64,000 bases of DNA from Beijerinckiaceae bacterium (GCA_027533425.1 JAPZUD010000008.1:62001-126000), one strand, 5' to 3'; numbered from the stretch's first letter, positions 31,995 through 41,695 are shown. The notes: generated from the letters alone by a model not told the origin. Made by a program: numbers and translations.

Positions 31995-33974
31995 TCACCG
32001 CCTCAAATCCGGCGGCACCGCTTCCGCCTCCAGCATGGCCAGCGCCTCGGCCAGCGGCATGGTGGTCTGCGCCTGCGAACCCAGCCGGCGGATCGTCACC
32101 GTCCGCTCCTCGGCCTCGCGCTTGCCCACGGCGAAGATCACCGGAACCTTGGCGAGGGAATGCTCGCGCACCTTGTAGCTGATCTTCTCGTTGCGCAGGT
32201 CGGCCCGGGCCCGAAGGCCGGCGGCGAAGGCGGCTTCCGTCACTTCATGCGCATACTCATCCGCTTCCGAGGTGATCGGGCAGACGACGAGCTGTTCCGG
32301 CGCCAGCCAGAGCGGGAAATGCCCGGCATAGCTCTCGATCAGGATGCCGAGGAAGCGTTCGAGGCTGCCGACAATGGCACGATGCACCATGACCGGCTGC
32401 TTCTTCTCGCCATCGGCGCCGATATAGAAGGCCCCGAACCGCTCCGGCAGGTTGAAATCGACCTGCGTCGTGCCGCATTGCCAGTCACGCCCGATCGCAT
32501 CCTTCAGCGTGTACTCGAATTTCGGGCCGTAGAAGGCGCCCTCGCCCGGGTTGAGCCCGGTCTTGATCTTGCCGCCGGATTCCGCGGCGATCTTGTCGAG
32601 CACCCGCATCATGATCGCCTCGGCCCGGTCCCAGGCCTCGTCGGTGCCGACGCGCTTTTCCGGCCGGGTGGAGAGTTTCACCACCAGGCTGTCAAAGCCG
32701 AAATCGCGATAGACCGAGAGCATCAGCTCGTTGATCTTCATGCACTCGGATTCAAGCTGCTCCTCGGTGCAGAAGACATGCGCGTCATCCTGCGTGAAGC
32801 CGCGCACGCGCATCAGCCCGTGCAGGGCGCCGGAAGCCTCGTAGCGATGCACCACGCCGAATTCCGCGAGGCGGATCGGCAGGTCGCGATAGCTCTTGAG
32901 CCCATGCTTGAAGAGCTGCACATGGCCGGGGCAATTCATCGGCTTCAGCGCGAAAACCTTGTGGTCGCGCGTGGCATCGAGCGGATTCTCGAAGGCCGAG
33001 GCCGATTTCACGGCGAACATGCCGTCCTGGTACCAGCCCCAATGGCCCGAGGTTTCCCAGAGGCTCTTGTCGAGAATCTGCGGCGCATTCACCTCCTCGT
33101 AATCGCGGCGGAGGCGCCGGCGCATATAGGCGATGAGCTGCTGGAACATCGTCCAGCCCTTGGAATGCCAGAACACCGTGCCCGGCCCCTCATCCTGGAA
33201 ATGGAACAGGTCCATCTCCCGGCCGAGCTTGCGATGGTCGCGCTTCTCCGCTTCCTCGATCTGCTTGAGATAGGCGTCGAGATCCTCCTGCGCGGCAAAG
33301 GCCGTGCCGTAGATCCGGGTCAGCATCGGGTTGTTCGAATCGCCGCGCCAATAGGCGCCCGCCACCTTCATCAGCTTGAAGGCGGTGCCCACCTTGCCGA
33401 CGCTGGTCATATGCGGGCCGCGGCAGAGGTCGATCCACTCGCCCTGTTTGTACATCTTCAGGTCTTCGCCGGGCGGGATCGCGTCGACCAGCTCGACCTT
33501 GAAATGCTCACCCTTCGCCCGGAAGAAATCCGTCGCCTGCTCGCGCGTCCAGAATTCCTTGGTGAAGGCCGCATCCCTCGCGATGATCTCGCGCATCTTC
33601 TTCTCGATGGCGGCAAAATCGTCCGGCGTGAACGGCTCGTTCCGGAAGAAATCGTAATAGAAGCCGTTCTCGATCACCGGCCCGATCGTCACCTGCGTGC
33701 CGGGCCAGAGCGCCTGCACCGCCTCGGCCAGCACATGCGCCGCATCATGGCGGATCAGTTCGAGGCAGCGCGGGTCCGTCCGCGGCAGGAACTCGATCCG
33801 GGCATCGCGCTCGATCGGATCGGCAAGGTCACGGACCTCGCCATCCAGCGCCATGACGGCAGTGCGCTTCAGCAGCGAGGGGGAAATGCCGCCGGCAATC
33901 GCCGCGCCGGTCGTTCCGGCGGGAAACTCGCGCTGCGCGCCATCGGGAAAGGTGAGGGAAATCATGGGGGCCAT
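31995..33974 (-). CDS. thrS: Threonine--tRNA ligase
   Basis: 659 aa class II synthetase. The N-terminal TGS domain ([14 protein letters not shown]) is followed by the editing domain and then the catalytic core with [13 protein letters not shown] (zinc Cys), [26 protein letters not shown] and [18 protein letters not shown], and an anticodon-binding domain at the C-terminus. Length fits bacterial ThrRS. Start at ATG 33974; an internal ATG three codons later is possible. Convergence with the toxin operon is absent; both read on the minus strand. Confidence 0.96.
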   Translation of the reverse strand: MAPMISLTFPDGAQREFPAGTTGAAIAGGISPSLLKRTAVMALDGEVRDLADPIERDARIEFLPRTDPRCLELIRHDAAHVLAEAVQALWPGTQVTIGPVIENGFYYDFFRNEPFTPDDFAAIEKKMREIIARDAAFTKEFWTREQATDFFRAKGEHFKVELVDAIPPGEDLKMYKQGEWIDLCRGPHMTSVGKVGTAFKLMKVAGAYWRGDSNNPMLTRIYGTAFAAQEDLDAYLKQIEEAEKRDHRKLGREMDLFHFQDEGPGTVFWHSKGWTMFQQLIAYMRRRLRRDYEEVNAPQILDKSLWETSGHWGWYQDGMFAVKSASAFENPLDATRDHKVFALKPMNCPGHVQLFKHGLKSYRDLPIRLAEFGVVHRYEASGALHGLMRVRGFTQDDAHVFCTEEQLESECMKINELMLSVYRDFGFDSLVVKLSTRPEKRVGTDEAWDRAEAIMMRVLDKIAAESGGKIKTGLNPGEGAFYGPKFEYTLKDAIGRDWQCGTTQVDFNLPERFGAFYIGADGEKKQPVMVHRAIVGSLERFLGILIESYAGHFPLWLAPEQLVVCPITSEADEYAHEVTEAAFAAGLRARADLRNEKISYKVREHSLAKVPVIFAVGKREAEERTVTIRRLGSQAQTTMPLAEALAMLEAEAVPPDLRR

Positions 33975-34152
33975 CGGCCATTCTCCTGCTCACTCGGGGA
34001 TACGGACCCCGTAAGCCAGTCCGGATGCTGGGATGATGTCGATCGGCGAAGCCCGCATCCGGTCAGGGCGAATCGCGTCCATCGGTGCTTGTAACCGCCA
34101 AAGGTTCACGGCACCTTGCTCCCGATAGACGACGCGCAGGACCAAAACAAGC

Positions 34153-34947
34153 ATGTTCCAGCCCCGCCTTTCCCGCCTTGCCGCCCGGACCACACTGCTC
34201 CTTGCGGCGCTCTTTCTGGCCCTTCCGGCCAGCCAGGCGAATGACGCGATGACCTTCACGCTCGGCCGTCTCGACTCCGCGCCGGCCTGCGGCGCCTCCT
34301 GTGCGCAGTTCATCGTCGCGCGCGGCGAGATCACCCATGCCAGCGCCTTCGGCTTCTTCTATGCCCGTAAGCGGGCCGGCGACCGCGACCTGCCGGTCAT
34401 CCTCGACTCGCCCGGCGGCTTCGTGATCGGGGCCACGTTCCTCGCCCGGAAATGGCGCGAGCTCGAGGTCACCGCCATTGTCGCCGCCGCCGAACCCACT
34501 TGCCGCTGGGGCGGCAATGGCCGTGCCTGCGACCCGCGCGATGCCGATGGCCGCGTCCAGACCTTCCGGCTTGTGCGCGGCGGCTCCTGCGCCTCGGCCT
34601 GCCCGATGCTGCTGGCCGGCGCTGTCCGCCGGCTCGCCATGTCCGATGCCCGGTTCGGGGTGCATCGGCCGGCCATCAACCGCGATTCCGCCGCCGGGCG
34701 TCTGGCCCTCTCGCTGGGCGGCGACGATGCTGAAACAGGGAAGCGACTGGACAGGGGCATCCCCGATCATTTCGGCGCCATGGGCATCGATCCGCGCCTC
34801 GCCGAGCGCTATCACGCCACCCCGAACGAGACGATGGACTGGTTCCCGCTGGAGGAAGCCCGCGCGCTCGGCCTCGTCAACGCCCTGCCGGCCGAACTGG
34901 CAGGGCATCCGGCCCTGCCGAAAGCCTTGCTGGAGGCGATCCGCTGA
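34153..34947 (+). CDS. Periplasmic ClpP/crotonase-fold protein
   Basis: 264 aa with a cleavable signal peptide (LLLAALFLALPASQA). The core has ILDSPGGFVIGATFLARKW (the DSPGG oxyanion loop), GGSCASACPMLLAGAVRRLA (candidate nucleophile Ser/Cys region) and RFGVHRP (His), a layout seen in secreted alphaproteobacterial ClpP-like proteins. Several Cys suggest disulfides. Whether it is a protease is not shown. It is convergent with yidD and divergent from thrS. Confidence 0.75.
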   Translation: MFQPRLSRLAARTTLLLAALFLALPASQANDAMTFTLGRLDSAPACGASCAQFIVARGEITHASAFGFFYARKRAGDRDLPVILDSPGGFVIGATFLARKWRELEVTAIVAAAEPTCRWGGNGRACDPRDADGRVQTFRLVRGGSCASACPMLLAGAVRRLAMSDARFGVHRPAINRDSAAGRLALSLGGDDAETGKRLDRGIPDHFGAMGIDPRLAERYHATPNETMDWFPLEEARALGLVNALPAELAGHPALPKALLEAIR

Positions 34948-34957
34948 CCGGAAGGGC

Positions 34958-35293
34958 TCAGCGAGATCCCTCGCCCCCATCGGGTTCCGGCCCGGCCGGC
35001 CGCATGCCTTCCGGCACCCAGGTGCCCCGCCACCGCCCGTATCGCCAGGGCCGGTGCCAGCCGGCATCCGCCGGCAATTCCTCGCAGACGAAATCGAGCC
35101 CGGATGTCCCGCCCGGCCGACAGCGGCAGATCCGGGCCAGCCCCATCCAGCCGCCGGGCCAGACCCCGTGCTTTTCCACGGCTTCGATCATGTATTCAGA
35201 ACAGCTCGGCATATGCCGGCAGGTCCGGCCGATCAGCGCGGAGAGCGTGTAGCGATAGAGATAGACCGGCGCGAGGAAGAGACGGCGGATCAC
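34958..35293 (-). CDS. yidD: Membrane protein insertion efficiency factor YidD
   Basis: 111 aa. LYRYTLSALIGRTCRHMPSC, SEYMIEAVEKHGVWPGGWMG and the basic CRPGG segment are the full YidD signature (peripheral inner-membrane helper of YidC). The start codon appears to be GTG at 35293 because the frame upstream lies in the Fe-S scaffold gene. The Fe-S scaffold stop lies 7 bases before, giving an operon. Confidence 0.9.
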   Translation of the reverse strand: MIRRLFLAPVYLYRYTLSALIGRTCRHMPSCSEYMIEAVEKHGVWPGGWMGLARICRCRPGGTSGLDFVCEELPADAGWHRPWRYGRWRGTWVPEGMRPAGPEPDGGEGSR

Positions 35294-35300
35294 CGCCCGT

Positions 35301-35747
35301 CTACTCCGCCGCCACGTGGCGCTTCGCCTCGATCTGGCCGATCGCGTCGACCACGGCATCGAAGGTGAGAAGGGTGGAGGCATGCCGGGCCTTGTAGTCA
35401 CGCACCGGTTCCAGCACCCGGAGATCGGCCCATTTGCCCTCCGGCGCCGCACCATTCTCCTTGAGCATCCGCCGCGCCACGTCGCGGATCTCGCGCAATT
35501 CCGCCGCTGTCGAGCCCACGACATGGCGCGCCATGATCGAGGAAGAAGCCTGCCCGAGGGCACAGGCCTTCACCTCATGGGCGAAATCGGTGACGACATC
35601 GCCCGCCATCACGAGATCGACGGTAACGGTCGAGCCGCAGAGCTTGGAATGCGCGGTCGCGCTGGCCTGCGGCGCTGCAAGACGCCCCTGACGGGGAATG
35701 TCGGCAGCCAGTTCCAGAATGCGGCGGTTATAGACATCGTCGAGCAT
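35301..35747 (-). CDS. Iron-sulfur cluster scaffold, IscU/NifU-like
   Basis: 148 aa. MLDDVYNRRILELAADIPRQGRL, the cluster-binding KLCGSTVTVDL and VKACALGQASSSIMARHVVG (Cys residues of the U-type scaffold) and the tail region with EPVRDYKARH. The third Cys usual in IscU (xxCV) is replaced by Arg-His context, as in the SufU-like/IscU-like stand-alone proteins next to yidD and folE in alphaproteobacteria. Start ATG 35747. Confidence 0.85.
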   Translation of the reverse strand: MLDDVYNRRILELAADIPRQGRLAAPQASATAHSKLCGSTVTVDLVMAGDVVTDFAHEVKACALGQASSSIMARHVVGSTAAELREIRDVARRMLKENGAAPEGKWADLRVLEPVRDYKARHASTLLTFDAVVDAIGQIEAKRHVAAE

Positions 35748-35908
35748 GGAAAATCCTCTTGCCGCAAAAGATAAGGCCAAAGCCGCCGAATTGCCATAAG
35801 CTGGCGCAATCCTCCCGGGGTTGGGCCGCGACAAATTTCCTGGCGGCTGGGCAATCCATGCCCTGCAGCCCCGCGTAAGCCGAGCGATACAACAACAGGA
35901 GGCGCCAC

Positions 35909-36541
35909 ATGGATGCAGTGGTTAAGACCTTTCCGGCCAGGTCTTCGGTCCGGAAACCCGTCGATCGTCCGTCCCGTGAGGAAGCCGAAGCCGCCGTGCG
36001 GACGCTGCTTCGCTGGGCCGGCGACGATCCAACCCGTGAGGGCCTTCTTGAAACGCCCAAACGCGTCGTCAAGGCCTATGAGGAGCTGTTTTCCGGCTAC
36101 CAGAAGGACGCATCCGAAGCCCTCTCGAAAGTATTCGAGGAAGTTGAAGGATACGATGATCTCGTGCTGGTGAAGGACATTCCCTTCCACTCGCATTGCG
36201 AGCATCACATGGTTCCCTTCGTCGGAAAGGCGCATATTGCGTACTATCCGGAAGGCGGCGTGGTCGGGCTGTCAAAGCTCGCCCGTGTGGTCGATATCTT
36301 CGCCCGCCGGCTCCAGACGCAGGAGACCATGACCGCGGAGATCGTCCAGGCGATCGATGCCGCCCTTCATCCGCGTGGCATCGCCGTGCTGGTCGAGGCC
36401 GAGCATATGTGCATGTCGATGCGCGGCATCCAGAAGCAGGGCGCCTCGACGACAACCTGCCAGTTCACCGGCATCTTCCGGGATGATCCTTCCGAGCAGG
36501 TCCGTTTCTTCACCCTGCTGAATACCGGCCGTCGCACCTGA
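35909..36541 (+). CDS. folE: GTP cyclohydrolase I
   Basis: 210 aa, first enzyme of tetrahydrofolate synthesis. [20 protein letters not shown] (zinc Cys and His), [20 protein letters not shown] and [17 protein letters not shown] are diagnostic. An N-terminal extension of about 20 residues is usual here. CAGGAGG precedes the ATG at 35909. It reads divergently from the scaffold gene and is followed by a terminator. Confidence 0.95.
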   Translation: MDAVVKTFPARSSVRKPVDRPSREEAEAAVRTLLRWAGDDPTREGLLETPKRVVKAYEELFSGYQKDASEALSKVFEEVEGYDDLVLVKDIPFHSHCEHHMVPFVGKAHIAYYPEGGVVGLSKLARVVDIFARRLQTQETMTAEIVQAIDAALHPRGIAVLVEAEHMCMSMRGIQKQGASTTTCQFTGIFRDDPSEQVRFFTLLNTGRRT

Positions 36542-36618
36542 GCGGCGCCGTTCCAGTTTCCGATGTTGCTCGCGCCGGGCCGCTCTCCCGCCCGACCTCT
36601 CCCGAGCAATATCGCCTC

Positions 36619-36645
36619 AAGGCCGGGCCCCGCCTGGCCTTTTTT
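36619..36645 (+). terminator. Rho-independent terminator after folE
   Basis: AAGGCC (36619-36624) pairs with GGCCTT (36636-36641) around a GC-rich loop, followed by a T-run ending at 36645. Confidence 0.7.
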
Positions 36646-36713
36646 CTTGTCCGCCCGGCATCACGCGGGAAAAAAGGCTTGATTCGGCACGCCGATCGCC
36701 CAACAACCGCGGC

Positions 36714-37124
36714 ATGTGGACCCCGTCGACACCCTTCGCCCCGCCGGGCACCAAGCTGGACCTCGAGGAAGGCCGCCGCCTCTCGCCGCGCTTCAATGCC
36801 GACGGGTTGATCACGGCCATCACGATGGATCATGCCAATGGCGAGATCCTGATGCTCGCCCATATGAATGCCGAGGCCCTCGCCCGTACGCTGGAAACCG
36901 GCGATATCTGGTATTTCTCGCGCTCGCGCAATGAGTTATGGCGCAAGGGCGCGACCAGCGGCCACACGCAGCGGCTGGTCGAGATGCGGATCGATTGCGA
37001 CCAGGATGCCGTGCTGCTCCGCGTCGAGCAGATCGGCCCGGCCTGCCATACGAACCGGCGCTCCTGTTTCTACCGCCGCGTCGAGGCGCGCGACGGCGGC
37101 TTCGTCCTCGTGACGGAGGAGTGA
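36714..37124 (+). CDS. hisI: Phosphoribosyl-AMP cyclohydrolase
   Basis: 136 aa histidine-pathway enzyme. FSRSRNELWRKGATSGHTQ, the DCDQDAVLLRVEQIG metal-binding block and CHTNRRSCFYR with its zinc cysteines are complete. HisI alone, without fused HisE, is the usual alphaproteobacterial form. Start at ATG 36714. Convergent with the CBS gene. Confidence 0.95.
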   Translation: MWTPSTPFAPPGTKLDLEEGRRLSPRFNADGLITAITMDHANGEILMLAHMNAEALARTLETGDIWYFSRSRNELWRKGATSGHTQRLVEMRIDCDQDAVLLRVEQIGPACHTNRRSCFYRRVEARDGGFVLVTEE

Positions 37125-37140
37125 GGCCGCCGGCCGGAAC

Positions 37141-37572
37141 TCAACTGGCAGCGATGTAATCACGCAGGGTCGCGCTTTCCTGCTCGAGCTCGGCGAGGCG
37201 ATACTTCACCACATCCCCGATCGAGATCATCCCGTCGAGCCGCCCGTCCAGAACCACCGGCACATGGCGGAACTTCCCGGCCGTCATGATTTCCATCACC
37301 TGGTTGATCGGCGATGCGGCGACGCAGGTCACGACGCGCCGCGTCATGTGATCGGCCACGCGGTCCTTCATCGCGGTCTCGCCGCCATTGGCAACTGCGC
37401 GGACGATGTCGCGCTCGGAGAGGATACCGGCGATCGTGCCGCCGGCACCGGCGACGACCACGGCACCGATGCGGTGCTCGGCCAGAAGCGCCGCCGCCTG
37501 CTGGAGGCTCTGCCCGGGCTCTACGGTGATGACGGCCCTGCCCTTGTTCGCGAGAATCTTGCCAACGCTCAT
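37141..37572 (-). CDS. Tandem CBS-domain protein
   Basis: 143 aa with two CBS motifs: VEPGQSLQQAAALLAEHRIGA to GILSERDIVRAVA (about 17-75) and RRVVTCVAASPINQVMEIM to DGMISIGDVVKYRL (about 80-137). A Bateman module alone usually binds adenosine nucleotides and regulates partners. The upstream region is 417 bases of non-coding DNA with one strong hairpin. Confidence 0.9.
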   Translation of the reverse strand: MSVGKILANKGRAVITVEPGQSLQQAAALLAEHRIGAVVVAGAGGTIAGILSERDIVRAVANGGETAMKDRVADHMTRRVVTCVAASPINQVMEIMTAGKFRHVPVVLDGRLDGMISIGDVVKYRLAELEQESATLRDYIAAS

Positions 37573-37989
37573 CGGTCGCTCCCTTGTTGCGGTTCTGGCG
37601 CGGCCTCGTCACGCGGGCCGCGTGACATACGACTTTTGTCGAAATCGCCGCCGGACGCAACGCGAAGATGTTGCGCAGCGCAATATGAGAATTAGCGAAT
37701 GAAGGGCCCGGAAAAGTAAACGCCGCGCCCGGAGCCAGGCGCGGCGTGAATTCCTTGGAGCGAGTGAAAGGTCTCACATTGCCCCGGTTTCCGCAATTGC
37801 CATCCCTGATTAAGGTTACTTTGACCGACTGCGCAGCCCCCCGGGCGTTAACTTCTGCCGGCACGGATTTCGCGAGGCACCCGGCCAGAGGCCAGTCCTG
37901 TTCCGGATCGGAACGGATCGGCCACCTGAACCAGAAATCAGCGTCCGCCCCTTCCCGAAAAGGGACGGCACCGAGCCCGGGAAACCGTC
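37573..37989. other. Divergent intergenic region
   Basis: 417 bases without a gene. It holds promoters of the CBS gene and the PAS_5 gene and a 10-bp stem hairpin (37720-37747). The stretch 37611-37700 is AT-richer and probably carries the minus-strand promoter. Confidence 0.4.
37720..37747. other. Strong isolated hairpin in intergenic DNA
   Basis: ACGCCGCGCC (37720-37729), loop CGGAGCCA, GGCGCGGCGT (37738-37747). No T-run follows, so it is not a plain rho-independent terminator. It may be an attenuator-like or protein-binding site. Confidence 0.4.
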
Positions 37990-38664
37990 ATGCGTCATTC
38001 GTCGATCCGCTCCGTCTATGCCTACTGGAACCAGTTGCGGGCCCATCGTCCGGCACCGTTCCGCACGGAGGTCGATCCGCGCGCGCTCGCGCGGGAACTG
38101 GGAGACCTGTTTCTGCTGGAAGGCGAAAGCGAAGACATGCAGTTCCGCCTCGCCGGATCGCGGATCGTCCAGGCTCTCGGGGACAGCCTCACCGGCCGGC
38201 GCTTCTCCCTGCTCTGGGAAGACGGGGCGAAGGCCGGTGCCGAGGAAGCCATAAGGACCGTGCTGGATGCCGAAGAGCCGATGCTGCTCGGCATCCGCCT
38301 GTCCGAACCCGATACACGGCCTGAACCGAGGCCGGCGCCACCGCCGGCATCGCGCCCGGCCCCATGGCTCAATCTCCGCCCGTTGCCCGGCCCCCGGATC
38401 GAGCGCCGCGCGCCGCTGGGTCTGGCCGGCGAATTGCTGCTCCTTCCACTTCGCCACCCTGCCGCATCAGGCCGGCGGATCTTCGGAGCGATGGCCCTGT
38501 TCGACCCCCCGGCCCTGCCGCGTACCACACCGGCCCGGCTGGTGATTTCCGGCGGCCGCATGCTCGGCCGCGATGCCCTGCCCCTGCGGGGCTTCGATCT
38601 GGTGCCGGGCGGTGTCGAGCGCCGCGCCCACCTGTTGGTGCTGAAGGGCGACCGCGATCATTGA
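37990..38664 (+). CDS. PAS_5 domain protein
   Basis: 224 aa. VYAYWNQLRAHRPAPFRTEVDP, LFLLEGESEDMQFRLAGSRIV and LTGRRFSLLWEDG match the PAS_5 family, common in alphaproteobacteria and usually uncharacterised. A low-complexity Pro/Arg region (about 106-130) separates it from a C-terminal extension with no domain. Downstream, a PilZ protein may share a regulatory theme. Confidence 0.7.
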   Translation: MRHSSIRSVYAYWNQLRAHRPAPFRTEVDPRALARELGDLFLLEGESEDMQFRLAGSRIVQALGDSLTGRRFSLLWEDGAKAGAEEAIRTVLDAEEPMLLGIRLSEPDTRPEPRPAPPPASRPAPWLNLRPLPGPRIERRAPLGLAGELLLLPLRHPAASGRRIFGAMALFDPPALPRTTPARLVISGGRMLGRDALPLRGFDLVPGGVERRAHLLVLKGDRDH

Positions 38665-38759
38665 CGCGGTTGCGCCCGAGGCCGCGAGCGAACAGGCTTA
38701 AGCTTTCGTTTCCGGCTTCGTGGCAATGTGCATCATCGTGCTTTTCCACGGAAATTCGG

Positions 38760-39404
38760 ATGCCCTTGCCAATGATCAAACCTCGGGATGCCTCCATCCC
38801 GGCGCGCCTTTTCCGGATGAGCGACGAACAGCGCCAGGGGCCGCGCGTCAAGCTGTCGATCGGCGGCCGCTTCATGCGCCCCGACCGGAGCGAACACGGC
38901 GCCACGATCACCGAGGCCTCCCTGCGGACCATGGAAATCGAGTCGGACGCCCTCGTGGTGACCGGCGAGCGGATTGTCGGCTATTTCTACACGATTGGCC
39001 GGATCGAGGGCAAAGTCCTGCGGGTGAAGTCGCGGAGCTTCATCCTCGAACTGGTGACAACCCTCGTCAAGCGGGACCGTCTGGCCAGCCAGCTCATCTG
39101 GCTCGCCAACCGCGAGATCCTGAACCTGCCCGAAGATCGCCGCCATGACCGCGTGGTGCCGAACGATCCGCGCATCAGCGTGCGGCACAAGATGTCGCCG
39201 CATGTCGAGCCGGTCAATGGCCATCTGATCGACGTTTCGCGCTCGGGCGCGGCGCTCTCGATCCGGGGTGACTTCAACAAGGGCGACGAGATCATCATCG
39301 GCACCACGCCGGCGCGGGTGGTCCGTGTCTTCGATGGCGGGATCGCGGTCGAGTTCCATGGCTCGGTCCCCGAAGCGATGTTCGACGTCAAGATGCGTCT
39401 CTAG
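38760..39404 (+). CDS. PilZ-domain protein (two PilZ-like modules)
   Basis: 214 aa. A first module (about 20-105) has RVKLSIGGRFMRPDRSEHGA; a second begins with DRRHDRVVPNDPRISVRH and ends in VAVEF-like context, carrying HLIDVSRSGAALS, the D/NxSxxG c-di-GMP motif with an Arg-rich upstream part. ATG 38760 is the likely start; ATG 38772 or 38817 are alternatives. A c-di-GMP receptor role is inferred. A terminator lies at 39480. Confidence 0.75.
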   Translation: MPLPMIKPRDASIPARLFRMSDEQRQGPRVKLSIGGRFMRPDRSEHGATITEASLRTMEIESDALVVTGERIVGYFYTIGRIEGKVLRVKSRSFILELVTTLVKRDRLASQLIWLANREILNLPEDRRHDRVVPNDPRISVRHKMSPHVEPVNGHLIDVSRSGAALSIRGDFNKGDEIIIGTTPARVVRVFDGGIAVEFHGSVPEAMFDVKMRL

Positions 39405-39819
39405 ATCCTGCATTTGCAAGCGATACCCGCCCTGACGCGGGATTGCCGGCACTCGGCTCGCCGGCCGGACCGGAAACAGGCCGCCCCCTCGGGCGGCTTT
39501 TTTGTGCCTGAAACACAGGAGCCGGGCACTGGCCGGAGAGCCGTCCTTTCGCTAGCCTTTATTCGCGCCTAACCGGCCTAGTAAATCCTGATTAATTCCG
39601 GAAGCTGCAATTTGATCGATTTTTTATCGCCACTTCCAAAAGCCATTTTTTGTCAATTGATTACATGGTTAACAAATTTTGCGCCCCATCGCTTGGCAGA
39701 TCAATCGGGTGAGCATGCTTAGAAATCCCTTAATCCGACATTGAAAATCCGAGCACTGAAAATCGCCGGATTTGAAAAGGCCCCATGCGATCACTCATCT
39801 CGACGAACGGGAGGGGTGT
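39405..39819. other. Intergenic region with terminator and AT-rich stretch
   Basis: About 415 bases. The first part ends in the terminator at 39480-39503. The stretch 39570-39740 is clearly AT-richer than the window (TTGATCGATTTTTTATCGCC and neighbours) and probably contains the promoter of the cysteine proteinase gene. No gene was found. Confidence 0.4.
39480..39503 (+). terminator. Rho-independent terminator after the PilZ gene
   Basis: GCCGCCC (39480-39486), loop CCTC, GGGCGGC (39491-39497), then six T. Confidence 0.88.
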
Positions 39820-40419
39820 ATGAAGAGCGTTATCGTCAAGACTTCGGGGTTCATGGGCTTGTTGATGCTTGCGAATACTGGGGCGCAGGCTCAGCAGACA
39901 GCAAGCATCGGCGCGGCGACATCGCCACCGCTCGGCTTCGTGCAGTTCTGCCGGGATTATCCGGAGGACTGCGAGAACCGCAGCTTCGCCCGCACGACCA
40001 TCCAGCTCTCTGAATCGAGCTGGCGGACGATCGTGAAGATCAATGCCGATGTGAACCGCGAGATCATCGCCGTGACGGATCAGGACCATTGGGGTACGCC
40101 CGAGCATTGGTCCTATCCGGAAGACGGCAAGGGCGATTGCGAGGATTTCGTCCTGGAGAAGCGTCGTCGCCTCGTGAAGGCGGGATTCCCGATCCAGACG
40201 CTGCTGGTTACCGTGGTCCGCGACCACAAGGGTGACGGCCATGCCGTGCTGACGGTCAAGACCGACCGCGGCGACTTCATTCTCGACAACCAGGTGGGAA
40301 AGATCCTCGCCTGGAAGGAGACCGGCTACCGTTTCATCAAGCGGCAGGCGGATGACAACCCTGCCCGCTGGGTTTCCCTCGGCGGGATCGATACCAGCAC
40401 GGTCGCGGCGAGCCGCTGA
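39820..40419 (+). CDS. Secreted transglutaminase-like cysteine peptidase (BTLCP)
   Basis: 199 aa. The signal peptide ends near ANTGAQA. The BTLCP signature is present: PLGFVQFCRDYPEDC, WSYPEDGKGDCEDFVLEKRRRL (nucleophile Cys, in GDCEDF), then DHKGDGHAVLTVKTDRGDFILDNQ (His and Asp). Homologs process surface adhesins in c-di-GMP control of biofilms. GGGAGGGG lies upstream of ATG 39820. A terminator follows. Confidence 0.88.
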   Translation: MKSVIVKTSGFMGLLMLANTGAQAQQTASIGAATSPPLGFVQFCRDYPEDCENRSFARTTIQLSESSWRTIVKINADVNREIIAVTDQDHWGTPEHWSYPEDGKGDCEDFVLEKRRRLVKAGFPIQTLLVTVVRDHKGDGHAVLTVKTDRGDFILDNQVGKILAWKETGYRFIKRQADDNPARWVSLGGIDTSTVAASR

Positions 40420-40496
40420 TCTCGGCAAACGGAGTTTCGCAAGTCACGGTCAGGTCCCCACCCCACCCCGTCCCCCCGGATCGGGCTTGCGAAATA

Positions 40497-40538
40497 GGGC
40501 CGGTTCACGTCACCCGCGTGAGCCGGCCCGCCCTTTTT
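40497..40538 (+). terminator. Rho-independent terminator after the cysteine peptidase gene
   Basis: GGGCCGGTTCACG (40497-40509) pairs with CGTGAGCCGGCCC (40517-40529, one mismatch), followed by GCCC and a T-run (40534-40538). The carbonic anhydrase gene end (40557) lies just downstream, convergent. Confidence 0.82.
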
Positions 40539-40556
40539 CAGGGCCAATGGTGAGTC

Positions 40557-41087
40557 TCAGCCGACAACCTTGAGGCCGGCGGCGAAGCGCTTCCAGTTGC
40601 GGGCATAGCCGGCGGCCGAGCCCCGGAGCCCCTCCAGCGCCTTCTCGTCAAGCGTCCGGATCGAGCGCGCCGGCGATCCGACAATCAGCGAACCCGGCGG
40701 AAACTCCTTGCCTTCTGTGACAAGCGCATTGGCACCCACCAGCGAGCCTGCACCGATCTTCGCGCCGTTCAGCACCGTGGCGCCCATGCCGACGAGGACA
40801 TGGTCGCCGAGGACGCAGCCATGCAGGATTGCCCCATGGCCAATCGTGCAGCCGCGCCCGAGAGTCATCGGGAAGCCCATATCCGTATGGAGCATCGCAT
40901 GCTCCTGGATATTGGTCTCGGGCCCGATCGTGATCGTCTCGTTGTCGCCCCGGATGACGGCCCCGAACCAGATGCCGACATCCGCCCCGATCACCACCTT
41001 GCCGATCACATGGGCGTCCGGGGCTACCCAGAACTGCCCGGCTCCCGGGGTTTCGGGCGCGTGGCCATCGAGCGCGTAGAGCGGCAT
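40557..41087 (-). CDS. Gamma-class carbonic anhydrase-like hexapeptide protein
   Basis: 176 aa left-handed beta-helix of the YrdA/PaaY group. Hexapeptide repeats run from APDAHVIGKVVIGADVGIW to LVGANALVTEGKEFPPGS, and the HxHxxH-like zinc residues appear in EHAMLHTDMG and GHGAILHG. Some members are active anhydrases, others not. Start ATG 41087, 20 bases downstream of the next minus gene. Confidence 0.85.
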   Translation of the reverse strand: MPLYALDGHAPETPGAGQFWVAPDAHVIGKVVIGADVGIWFGAVIRGDNETITIGPETNIQEHAMLHTDMGFPMTLGRGCTIGHGAILHGCVLGDHVLVGMGATVLNGAKIGAGSLVGANALVTEGKEFPPGSLIVGSPARSIRTLDEKALEGLRGSAAGYARNWKRFAAGLKVVG

Positions 41088-41108
41088 CGCGATTCTCCTG
41101 TCGTTGCC

Positions 41109-41420
41109 TCAGCCTTGCACAAGCTTCAGCAACTGGAAACCGATCGCAATGGACCAGAATGAGGCGATGATGGTCGACATCGCCACGAAATGGATCGGGC
41201 GACGCTCGTATTTGCGGCCCCGGAGGGTGTTCCGCATGATGATGGCCGGCCCGGCTGCGGCCAGAAGCGGCAAAGCGGCGAGCGAGCCCGTCCCGCCCGC
41301 CATGAGCAGGCTGAAGCTGACGGGCTGTTGCCGCCACGCGCTGTAGACCGAGGCGATCAACCCGGCAAAGGCAAAGCCAAGGCCGAGGGCGAGGAAGGAA
41401 TCAATCTGGTGAGCCGACAT
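41109..41420 (-). CDS. Small inner-membrane protein
   Basis: 103 aa with three hydrophobic stretches (about 10-28 FLALGLGFAFAGLIASVYSA, 36-57 LLMAGGTGSLAALPLLAAAG and 79-97 MSTIIASFWSIAIGFQLL) separated by basic loops (RNTLRGRKYERRP). Start ATG 41420. The family is not named with certainty; it may be one of the alphaproteobacterial membrane DUFs. Read ahead of the carbonic anhydrase-like gene, it probably shares a transcript. Confidence 0.65.
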   Translation of the reverse strand: MSAHQIDSFLALGLGFAFAGLIASVYSAWRQQPVSFSLLMAGGTGSLAALPLLAAAGPAIIMRNTLRGRKYERRPIHFVAMSTIIASFWSIAIGFQLLKLVQG

Positions 41421-41695
41421 GACGCAGAACTCCGCAACCTGTGTTTGCGAGAGGCGTTGCAAACCTCATGCTGCGATGTACTGCGCCAGATCGGGTCAGG
41501 AAAACCGGTTTCGTAACCTTTGGTTAACGCTAACGGATCGTTACAGCGCTGATTTTACGGCGCTTCAGTGCAAGCCAGCCTGATCTCGCGCCCAAGAAGG
41601 CCCGATCCAGCCCCGTCCCGTTCCGGGACGTTTCCCTGCACGCGTACAAAGTGGTCTTAAGGGTGGATTAACCATGATCGGGCTTCCATGCGGGC

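Noticed and set aside
31986-34094. Open frame of 702 codons on the plus strand opposite thrS
   Set aside because: Antisense shadow of an unambiguous ThrRS gene; no domain character.
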